Source: Patiria miniata (taxonomy: Eukaryota > Echinodermata > Asteroidea > Valvatida > Asterinidae). Taken from it: a stretch of DNA of 64,000 nucleotides. How positions within the stretch are numbered: the stretch's first letter is position 1; each line of letters begins with the position of its first letter. The notes beneath the pieces are model-generated. The model saw nothing but the letters and a program-made list of their open reading frames with translations. It was not told the origin of the DNA and made no database searches. Positions 45,601 through 57,600 of the stretch are shown piece after piece. The stretch spans positions 5,118,777 through 5,182,776 of the forward strand of contig NW_024037076.1 in the NCBI RefSeq assembly GCF_015706575.1, written 5' to 3'. Position numbers and translations under genes: made by a program.

Positions 45601-48600
45601 TCCCTGAGAAATTTCTAAAGTTCCATGAGAAATATATCTGATAACACACAGCGTCGCGTCAGTGCAACAAGGTCGTAACTCCATTCTACAACAAAGTCGT
45701 ATCTCGCGCGAATACGGTTCATGCAACAAGGTCTTATCTCGACGTCCATTGACTGTGTGTGTACATCCGGGTTATTTTAAGTGGGATATGACCTTTTGAC
45801 ATTCTGAAACTCGTGTTTTATGTACGGCCCATTTTAAGAGATACATACGACCTTGTTGCACGGACACAACAATAGTATCTGATACTGATAACACACAGGC
45901 AAATTGTTGTCAAGCGATGGTCTCCCTTCTCCCCCTTTAGCCATCCTTTCCTCACCAAATTCCTTGAGTTTTCCGTGATTTTGTTGGTGTTTTCCCTGAA
46001 TTTGCTGAGTTTTCCCTGGTAAAAATGGAAACTGCAAAGCCTGCCCCGTGCAACAAGATGCAGCAGATCAAAAATCTCAAGACCAAACTGCCTCAGAGCA
46101 GCAGGATGCAACTGTGGCACTGTTCAATGGGACTAGCTCCCATTGTGTCAAAGTCAATTGTTAATGAATCAAATCCAGTCTTGGGAATTTCGGCAGTGCT
46201 ACCCAAGAAATTCCAAGCATGCATGTACCTCACGCCCTCACATTCGCATGGATACAGTGCGGACCTATCTAAGTGGCTGGACCTACCAAATTTGGGGTGT
46301 TCTTGTAGGTGCCTCATGAGGGCAAAGATCCAGTTCCAACCAGGCAGGAATACCAGAACGGCACCGTGCACGTTGAGGTTGTTGATGTAGGTCAATAATG
46401 CCTAAGAAATAAAAAAAAAACAGAAATAGATGACCTGAATGTCTGTCTCTTTATAAAAACACAACACAGTTATAGATGTTGAAATGTCACTGGCTGAACA
46501 TCAATCATGTGACATATTTCGAAAACTGACGAGTAGATTGCAAAAAAAGTCTAGAATGTTCCATTTCTGAAGGAAAAACATGATGCTTGTGTTCTTGGGC
46601 AAGTCACTTTACTACAATAGCTTCTCTCCACCCTGGAGTATAAATGGGTACCTGTGAGGGTAGAGACCAGATTGCAATGATCTCGAGCTGCTGCAGAAGA
46701 ACGGTCTCATGACTTGAACTGTAAAGCACTTTGAGACTTTGGTACAAAGCGCTGTAGAAGCAACACACGTTAGTATACATGTAAGTATTGTATGTTTACA
46801 TCTTGAATGTCAAAAAGATATCGAGTCCGCTCGTTTCTTACCTCGATGAGTTCAAAGCTCATCTCCTTCTCACTCATCTGTGCCATGGCGTTGCGGGTGC
46901 GCTCCGAGTACTGATTAGAAACCTGCTTGTTCATGTTCTCCTGGGTAAATAGTAATAACAGGTTGATAAGCTTAAAGATCGCATGAAAGGGAAAGCTCGC
47001 CTGCTAATTCGCTAGCTGTACTGTTCTCCTGGGAAAATAGTAATAACAGGTTGACAAGCTTAAAGATCACATGAAAGGGAAAGCTCTGAGTAGATCCTCA
47101 ACTATAAGTAGAGGCTCAGTTTCAAGTTTTCGCAAGACCTGCCCAGGACCAGCTTGCGTCATAGATAAGCCAGTGAACATCACCAAACTTGACCAAAGTA
47201 TGTGTTGGCACCTAATGTACATTTGCTGGTTTGCCGTAAGCAATGCCAAACAAGTGATTTTGGCATTCCGTGTAAATTAGCCTTGGTCAAGGCGTTCGTC
47301 ACTTGCCATCTGCACGGTAACCGGCGTCCAAAATTTATTCTCACTGCCCGCTAACTCACTAGCTGTACTGTGTGTGTACATACGTGTGTACGTGTTCTAC
47401 ATAACCCGAGGACAGACAACACAAAGGGAGAACAACAGATCCTTTCAGTCCTCGGGAGTTGGGTCTTTTGTTGGAAACGGTCCTCTGTAGTAAGTTTGTG
47501 TGCTTAGACTATGGGAGAGTGTTATATTACAGGGACAAAGGGAAACACAAAGCATTGTCCTCGAGAGTATAGTAAAAACAAGAGTGCGTGTACAGTGCAA
47601 AAATGGCCAAGTTCGCGCAAGGACTATAGTTGACCAATGGTTAACTAACGTTTGCCCGAACTCTGTCTAGTCGAAGGTGGTTGACTACGCTAGTCGACTA
47701 TTTGGAACCAACCTACTGGGGCTGGTTGCATCGCTGGTAACCAGTAGCCGTGCGCATTCATAACGCTAGCAGAGAGCAAGGATCCAGAAGTTTTGCGATG
47801 ACATTTTGACCAGCGTTTGACTAGAGATGTTCGCACGTTGCCATCAGTGCGCAGGCGTAAGGTACGTCACAAATCAACCACTAGTCGACTAATGGTCCCT
47901 GCCCGAACTTGGCCAATACAGCGCGAACAGTTAACTCATGCAGGCCCTATGTATATGCAAATCAACTAGACCTGGACAAACGCCTTGTACGGTATTTTGT
48001 AAACCGCGCGCCTAAGGCTGTGTCTGAACGGCTCGGCTATGGCTAGATGTAACACACATGTTTATGGGAAGTAACTTCAGCCGCTTCCATACACACATGT
48101 ATTCGTAAGCCATAGTCACCTATTTTGTACACCGCCTTTGGCTGTGTCTGAATGACTTGGCTATGGCTCACCATAACACATGCGTCTATGGGAAGTGGCT
48201 TAAACTGCTTCCATACAGCATGTGTATTTGTAAGCCATAGCTGTAGACACTGACTTACACTGAATTCATCATCAGCCTCTTCTTCGTCATCATCATCCCT
48301 GCTCTTGTTCTTACTCTTTCTGGTGTTCGCCGAGGGAACAAAGTTCAGCATCTGAACAATATCCTCCAGGTAGTACTCTTAAAAGGAAGAAAAAAGACCA
48401 ATCATTAAAATTGTGTTACGGCGCTAACATGTCAAGACTATGTATTCGTGCGGAAAGTAAGTAAAGTCATGAGCCAATAGGTCTCTCTAAAATGACGTCA
48501 TTTCCTACAGACCAGCCACGTGGATCATCAATTTGAGCATCAACACATTTCGAGCTGTAGGGGAAGGGGTTTGGAACATTTTCAACACTGCGCAATGCGT

Positions 48601-51600
48601 GCTTGATTGCGTAATATGCAGCTGCAGTTCTCCTACAGAGATGGCCATCTTTGAGAGAGACCTGTATAGCCCATCAGGCGCATTTATTTCCAGTTTCCTT
48701 GACATGAAACGACAGAGAAAATTTCTATTCCCCCTGGATGGGATGCTAGTCCATCGCAGGGTACTCCCCAGCTAATGCCGGTACTCATTTATACTCCTGG
48801 GTGGAGAGAGGCAAGTGGGGGTGAAGTGGCTTGCCCGAGGACACAACAATATGACCAGCAGCTGGATTTGAACCCCTGACCCTCTGATCATGAGTCAGGA
48901 ACCCTAACCACTAGGCCACGCTCCCCGTCATTCGTGGGGAAAGTAGTAATTACGATCTAACCGTTGTTCTTCAATAACATGCTGAGTAGATAATGTAATG
49001 TCCCAATACCCACAAACCCTCATTTCGACCTCCGCTCATTTTGCTAGAACGCCTTACATTTGTGCCCAGCATTTGAGCACACGAAGTGAGCAGCACATGT
49101 ACCTTGCACTGGATGGGATCGGCCGTAGACTTCCACCACGGGGCAATCGCCAAAGTACTGGCTGAACATCGTAGTGTCGATGGTTGCTGACATGAGGATG
49201 ATGCGCATGTCTGGGAAGGATCTCTGCATGTCACGCAGGACTACGAGCAGGAAATCAGTCTGCAGGATAGACCAGAAACAATCAGAAAAGACAACAGACA
49301 GGCAACCTCGTCCCCAGTGCTAACTTTATTTCCAACCTCGTTTCCAATAGTAAACCCTGGATAGGAAACTTTCTTCCCGTATCCTGATTCGATACCGCAA
49401 TTGGTTAGTAATGGATTTCTATTGTGTAGTTCGTGTTGTTATTTCCAACGTGCATACTTGTTTTCACGATCATTGTAGTTATAACGTCCACGCCTTCTCC
49501 AAAACACTCCTTTCCTTTCCAATTTGCTCATATTAGTATAAAATGTGATACTGCATATTGGCAGGATAACATTGTAACATTTCAACTTCGAAAACAATCG
49601 TGTTTTTGTAACTCACGGTGCAACGACTTGATTCTGTTTTTACCCCAGACATCGCATGCAAAAACAAATGCTACTGTAGCGCACAGGCAGGCACCAGACT
49701 ATTCCTCATTTGCATACGTGTTCAAATATTTTGCACATACAAAGGATCCCATACCAGGGTGAGAGAGCAAGTATAGTGGTGGGCGCGTACTGCTCGATAC
49801 CCTGGGGACGAGGTTGACAGACAGGCTATGTTCAGGGTTTGCGTGATTTTCGTGTGATTAACGATTTTTGACATCTAAGTAAACAATCTAAAAAAATGGC
49901 ATTATTGCCAAAATCTGGCCATTATATGCACTTTGAAACTTTTGGCTGTTTCGGCACGCCAGCCGAATTCTGAATTGTTGCACAAGCACGTTTTCAATTT
50001 CATGTCATAAAACTGACTGAAAGAAGGGTTTATCCTACTTACATTGAGATCTCGCTCGTGAATCTCATCCACAATCACGTGAGAAATGCCCCTCAGACCA
50101 GCCTCCAACTTACGCAGAAGAGTTCCTGTTGAGTAACGCACACACCCATACAAAGATTCGAAGTTACTTTTATAAGATGGAAATTAGCGGTGTGGAGATG
50201 TAACTTCAATATTGGGTTTGGCCTTTAACCACCAACATTTTACAAAACTGTAAACAAAATGTTGTCTGAGGGCTTTTGAGAACAACATTCACGAGGGACT
50301 CACACCCACGACCTGCTTACTAGTGCAGACCTCTTACCACTTGACCAACGAGCTAGCTGGGGTCGGCTGGCTGGTCCGAATCTGATATAGCAGTGGGTAC
50401 CGCAACCAAACTATTCATAAGATGGAAGTTTCGTAGGGGTGATATAAATTCAATATTCGGTTTTGACCCTTAATTGACTGATTTTTTATAAACACTGTAT
50501 ACTCAGTGTTGTCCCTAGCCTTTCGCCAAGGCCATCGTGGCTTTAACTTGCCGGCATTAGGCAAAGCGGCGAAACCGCGAAGCGACTGGAGCAGGAGACC
50601 ACACACGGGAGTGGCGAAGCCACGAGGCCTTTTCCAACTTGTCTAGAGTTTCTTATGTTTTTCTTTATAATCTCGATTTTTTGCTACCCCAAAAGGGTAG
50701 CAATATTCCAACCAATCATCAGCCTTTTAGTGCGCGCGTACGCGTGGCTACTACCCGGAAGCGTCGACGCGCCCGGATGCTTGCACAAAATTAAAAAACA
50801 AAAAATGCGAGTCTAGTTTTCCACGAGATCGTGACCGCGCAATTGTTCTTACATTATCTTATTTTAATTTTACTTATAAAAGTATTTCAAGAAATTCTTT
50901 GAGTGTATGAACTTATTTTTCATCTGAACTTACAGTTATTTGCTCTTACGTTTTCCTTACTCACCCTCCTTTCACAAATGGAAGCAACTAGGCAAAATCA
51001 GCGTTGTGATTGGTTAACCCTACAGCACTCTTCTTATTTGCATAAAGAAATATGAATATTTCAGCAAACTCGAGTTGGAAAAGGCCTCGTGCTTTCGCAG
51101 CTCCGCCACTCTAAGCCACGATGGCCTTGGCGAAAGGCTATGTTGTCCTGAGTGATTGTGTGAAAAAAATTACTCGTGTGGGACTCGAACCCACGACCTC
51201 ATGATTACTAGTGCAGTCGTCTTACCACTGTTTGTCCCACTATTCATATGCACACTGTATTAATACAAACAGTGAATGTAGTAACGACCTCATGCTTACT
51301 AGGGCAGACGTCTTACCACTGTTTGTCCCACTATTCATATGCACACTGTATTAATACAAACAGTGAATGTAGTACCGACTTACCGACGGTGCAGAAGAGC
51401 ATGGCGCCTTGTGGGCGTGGCCTGACTGTATCAAAGCGCACCGAGTAGCCGGAGCTAATGCCTAGATCCTCCCCTCTCTCAACGGCAACGCGCTCGGCGA
51501 TGGACACGGCACTGATCCTACGGGGCTGTCAGCAAAACAAAAAAGTAATTTCCAAGATGCAAATTTTCAGCTTTATTTGATATCTGTCAATTTGCATGCA

Positions 51601-54600
51601 AAGCGTACAAGCGCAAAGGAATATGTGGCAAATTTGGCACACTGTCGTGAAGCACCCTAAAACTCTGGGAACCGTCTTTTAAAGGGAATGTACATCATTG
51701 GCTTTTGCTGTAATTTTCAGAAATGAGCTATTTGGGGGGGGGGGTAGTATAATAGATCAAATATTGTTACACTGACATGTTTGAAGTTTTGTGTTTGAAA
51801 ATGCTGGAAAAACCAAGCAAAAGCAAAAATGTTCAAGTGGTCTGGTTCCCTGACTCCACTAAAGATGAAATGGATCCAAAATGCCGGAAAATTGTAAGGT
51901 AAGGGAACCAGTCTAGCTGGCCTGCAGCCGTTCATGAACATGGAACCAATAGCAAACAAAATTTGGACTGAAAAAAAAAATTGTAAATTTGGAGCAGTAG
52001 TTGAAAAATAGTTAGGTTTTCCAACGGTGGTCGGCCGATGTTGGAAATGTATACAAAAGTACCATTTCTATTGAAAAGTACTTCACACCAGGTGCCATAA
52101 TTTTACATGATGCTTTAGACTGTCATTTACCAAAATCCTAGTAAGATATTTCGTAACAACTTGGTAGTTTTATTTTTTGATGTTTGCAAATGTTGTATTT
52201 TCCCTTTAAATCAGGGTCCACAAAAATCCATGATACACTGATGTTTATATTCTTTGAAGTTGTATTCTTCTTATGAGAAAGTCAATGGACTACCCCCTTG
52301 CACAGCAAGGCGATTAATTATGCAAAACAAGACTGCATCTTGACCTCGAGATTCTGACCATTCAGCGGTCGCCTTCTATTGGGTCTTTAACCCAGTGTAT
52401 TACAAAAACATGGCAGCCAAATTGGCCAAGAGTTCACATTTCTTATCGAAATGACATCACTTCTATAGTTGACTTCGATTCTTTTCTAATGCCACTTCAC
52501 CAACTTGCACTTTCCAGACTGGTCTTTTCTCTTCAGAAAAAAATGACCTGGTCAGCTTTACTGCGTAGAATTTTGTAATTCAAAGCAACCACTGGACTCA
52601 AGGAAAAGTAACCATGAAGAAAATTCCCTGGCTGTTCACACTGGACTAAGAATGGGAAAAGTAACCAACATCTCAGTGAGTTTTACACACAAAAAGTCCA
52701 ATGTGAACACGGCTCCTGCCTTACCTGCGTGACGATGATGTTGCAGAATGCTCCTTTGCCATGCTGGATAAAGGCGTCTAGGATGAATTGCGGTACCTGG
52801 GTGGTCTTACCACAGCCGGTAGCCCCACGGATGATGACCACGGGACTGCGTGTGATGGTGTCTATGATATTCTGCTGGGACTCGAAGATGGGCAGTGAGT
52901 GGCGTTCTCCCAACATCTGAAACAAAAGTTGGGGTGTTTTTGTTTCTACATTTACCTTATGCCTCTGGGGATTTTGGCCAAAAAAACCTGCTAGATGTAA
53001 CAACGTGCAACACTGGAGGGGGGGGGGGGGGCCAGGAAGGGGGCACTTCCCCCCCCCCCAAGGTTTTCACAGGGCAACAGTGCCCGTCTCGCAGTCATTG
53101 ATGTGCCCCCTCGAGATGAAAACAAAACTGCCCCTCAAATGCACACATGAAAGCATTATGATCGCGCTTGAAAATTGTCTCCTCTCTTGTAATGCAAAAG
53201 TGTCCGTCAAAAACACAAATTCCCCTCGCGCATTAACGAGATTGTGAACCTTCTCGAGATGGAAAACCCCCTCGAAAGCACAAATACCCCTTTCGCAATA
53301 ATAAAACTGTGCTCCTCTCAAGATGGAAAACTGGCCTGTAAAAAAAAAGGAGTGCTCCTCATGCGAATAAAATGGTCACTGAACTGGCCATCAAAAGCAA
53401 CAGTGTCCTTCTGGCGCTCTCACGATAACAAAAATGGTCCCTTTGCATAGGCCTAACAAGTCAAATTCAAGGGCGGACCCAGAGAGGTTACTGTCGGAGG
53501 TGTACCGGAGGCCGAAGGGCTCTCTCATCAAGTGAAAAATTACCTTATTTGAGAACAATACGGCCATATTGAGACTATTTCAGAAGAAAATACAACAAAT
53601 TTTCACAACTAAGGATTTCAAAAATAGTGCTGCTTGTACCTTTTGGAATCTAGAATCTTGGAGTTTGTGCTGTGAGTCCTGATAGATCTCGTTGCTGACG
53701 TCTTCCAGAGTCATCTAAATCAATCAAATCAGATCAAAGATCATTTCACACACACACAAAATGAAAACAGATCAAAAGAACATTGTTGTAGATAAGGTAC
53801 TTGTACTTGCGATGGATCGCAAGTGAATCACAAAGTCTGGTCACAAGTCGATTCACATGTCCAAGTTGACTTGTGATGACTTGTGATTGACTTGTGATTG
53901 ACTTGTGATTGACTTGTGATTGACTTGTGATTGACTTGTGATTGACTTATGACTGACTTGTGACTGACTTGTGATTGACTTGTGATTGACTTGTGATTGA
54001 CTTGTGATTGTAAGAGACCAAACAAGTAGCAAGTTTACTTCTGCATTGAAAGGTGCCACTGAAAATAAAAGAAATTTATTTCAAAGAAAAGGAAAATGTC
54101 TCTGACATTTCTTTGCTGCAAAAGCTTACATACATACTCTCTGCCAGTATTCATTCTGCTAGTTTAATATGACTTAAAGCACAGTAACAATTTCAAACCA
54201 ATAAATTAAGTGCCAAGAGCCAATGTGGCCCATCAGGCCAGCGTTCATCTCCGGTTTGCTTGGCATCAACAACTGAGAATACTTCTATTCCCCCTGGATG
54301 GAATGCCAGCACATCACAGATTACTCCCCAGCTTATGCAGGTACCCATTTATACTCCTGGGTGGAGAGGGGCAAATCGGGGTGAAGTGGCTTGCCCAAGG
54401 ACACAGAACACAACCAGCAGCTGGAATCGAACCACTGACCCTCTGGTCATGAGTTAGGAACACTTATCACTAGGCCACAATCTTTGGAAGAGTCAGGACT
54501 CTTTGGGCATAGTTTTAAGACTCACCTGAGCTAATGGCCCCTCGTCGATGTTACAGTTGAGCCAGGGGTTCCAGTTGGGTTGCGGGGGTGACCAGGACAC

Positions 54601-57600
54601 CCCATATGCCCCCCTCGGGCCCTCTGGATTCTCAAATGTCTGGTCGTCCTTTTCCGAGGTAAGCTTGACTGGTTCATTCTGAGAAATTTAATGGGTGGGG
54701 TATTTATAATTACGACTGAATTCAAATTCGAATGATCAAATACTAAATTATGCGAACACAAACAGCCCTAATGTCATCTATCGAGCAGAAACCTGGAGCT
54801 TGATGAAAGAGATTCAAGATCGCCTTGATGGCACATACACCAGGCTTCTTATGAGGGTGCAGAACATCTCATGGCGTGAGCACAAGACTAAAGAACAGAT
54901 TTACGGAGGCCTTCCACCTATCTCTGCTATTGTTGCTAAACGACAAGTTCGCTTTGCTGGCCACTGCTACCGTGCTGTAAACCAGGTCATATCTGATGTA
55001 TTATGTTTGAGACTTCCATGCACTAATAGAGGACGAAGACCTTTCAACTACATTGATGTGATTGGCAGAGACACCCAATGTGAAATTGAAGACCTTCCGT
55101 ACATAACGAGGGATAAAGACACCTGGCATAACGTTGTGAACGAGATCTCGGTTGCGACCGCTAGATGATGATGATGATGAATGTCATCATTTGATATTTG
55201 AAGAAAAAGAAAAAGCTCCAGACTTTTGCTCATAATCAATGAATTCTTGGCCAACAGAAACATCTCTTTACCCGATCCAATGACAGACCAAAATAATTTA
55301 CAGTTACGATTTCCAAAGTCAATTTGTGATATTTCAAATTTGTAAATTTCAAAGTGTAAATAAGGTCAAAGTTGGCTAAAATTTAGCGCGAATCTGTAGA
55401 TTCTAGAATGGGTGTTCCTTACTGGAATGTTGCTGGCTGTCCATAAAAAAAGCTACATGTAATTCACCAAATGCCCCTTCCGGCTGGAGAATTTGCAGGA
55501 ACAATCAAAGTTTTAAATTTGTTTTTTCCATTCTTTTAAACAGTGCTTAACTTACCTGAATGGTGGGTTCTGGGACAAAGGGAAGATTGAGCTGCTCGAG
55601 TGCATCAGTAAGCTTGGCCTCCACCTCCCCGACTAGGGTCACATTGTAAGGCTCCAACTGAAAAGGAAACAGACTCAAATGACGCAAAATGGCTTAAAGG
55701 TCAAAGGGTCGCAAGGTCACAAGGTCACAGGGCCGCAAGTCACTGTGTGGTACAATCTCATTGGATGAATTGGGCATTCCGGACCAATTTCACGACACTT
55801 GTCTCATTTTACGACAACATTTGAAACGATACGAGGAGTGTTGTGGAACTGACCAAGAATGCCCAATTCAGCCAATGAGATTGTACCACACAATGACTTG
55901 TGACCCTGTGACCTAGTATGGTTTAAGAAAGTCAGTGCGCTCTCAATTGACGTATTTTGTTTTAGAGTGTTTTCATAGAGATAATGTTTGTAATATTTAA
56001 CCGTTCAAAGTCTCAAGGAAGCAGACTTGTTTAAACTGGCAAAGCAAACATTTGTGATGCGATCAAGCTACATGAGTTGTTTGTGGGGAATTTTCATTTG
56101 GAGATACAGGCCAAAATAGGGCCACTTCATCACATCACTTCATCACATCTCTTGGTGTTCCGACTTCCATAATTTTTGAACTAAAGATGGTATCAGCATG
56201 CGGTTTTCACAGCAAAAATGCTGAGATTGTGCTCTTTTCAAATCTGTAATAAAAAAAATTTGACCGGGGTCGACAAATGACTCATTTAGCTTGTTCGCAT
56301 CACAAATTTATTCCCTTATTAATGATTCAGAGAATTGATTTGAAACTCCTAGTCTGTAATCTCCAAGACCAATACTAGATGCTGGATGCACAGGTTTAGA
56401 AAAAAAAAAAAAAAAAGATTTTCAGGTTTATTTACTGAACTCTTAAAGGCTCTGTAATGCTGGAAGGAGAACCTACACTCTCTATCTTTCTCTTCTTGGT
56501 CACCCCCGTGAAGGCTTCGATCTCTCCCACGTGGTACAGCTGCCTGACCAGAGACAGAGCACATGACAATGATGCTGTCTTCTTATTGGATCCCTGCTCC
56601 CTGGCATGGATAGCTGAGGGGAGAAAATAAACACAAGACGGGAAGAAAAAGTCAGAAATAAAAAAAAAAAAACCAGAAAAAAAAATATGGGCGAAGGCAT
56701 ACAATACAGGGTGAGTAAAAAAAAACGCAACCCAAATGTCAAGACCATTGTTTTAGTGAAGTTCTGCATGTAGCACTTTCCAAATCTAGGATATGAAAGG
56801 CCAATTCATAAGCTTTCTTTTAGTACAAGAATCATTCAAATCACTTACGTACTTTTCAAGCTACAGAATGTTAAACACAACCACCATTTTAAGGTTCTAT
56901 CCACGGATCACAAAAAAGTTCAATATTCTTTCAGCAAAACAAAAACAAATCATATAGGTATATGTGTGAATTGTTTTCGTTTTGCTGAAAGAACGCACAC
57001 CATTTTTGTGATCCGTGGACAGAACTTTAAAACGGTGGTTGTGTTTAAATTCCGTAACTTGAAAAGTACATGAGTGATTTGAAAGATTCTTGTACTAAAA
57101 GAAAGCTGATGAATTGGGCTTTTATGTCCTAGATTTTGAAAGTGCTCCATGCAGAACTTCAGTACAACAATAGTCCTGACATTTGGGTTTCGATTTTTTA
57201 CTCACCCTGTTCAAAGGGAACTAACAGACATAAAGAAATAATTCTTCACTTTCACAACATGTTTTTACCCAAAAAGTATACGGCTTTTACTTTTATTCCA
57301 TTTTCCACAACCATACATGTATATCAGATTATTCCCAAACAAAAAGACTACAATGGGAATACTCACTGCGTCTTGATGACTTGATAAACAGGGACAGCTC
57401 TGCCACGTAGCTCCTGTCAGGTTCAATACACATAACATTACTTGTTATACTAAAAAGCATCAACTACATGTACACAAGTACACAATGTATATGTATAATG
57501 GGCAGAGTAAGAATAATCCTTCAAAGGTGAATGAATAAATCCCCGTCATCTGATTGGTGGATCGTTGATCACATGTCATTGAATTATTCATCCCAATGCA

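Noticed and set aside
53828..54059. [14 protein letters not shown] repeat ORFs
   Set aside because: Same cause: the 13-unit 11-bp minisatellite in a DHX9 intron.
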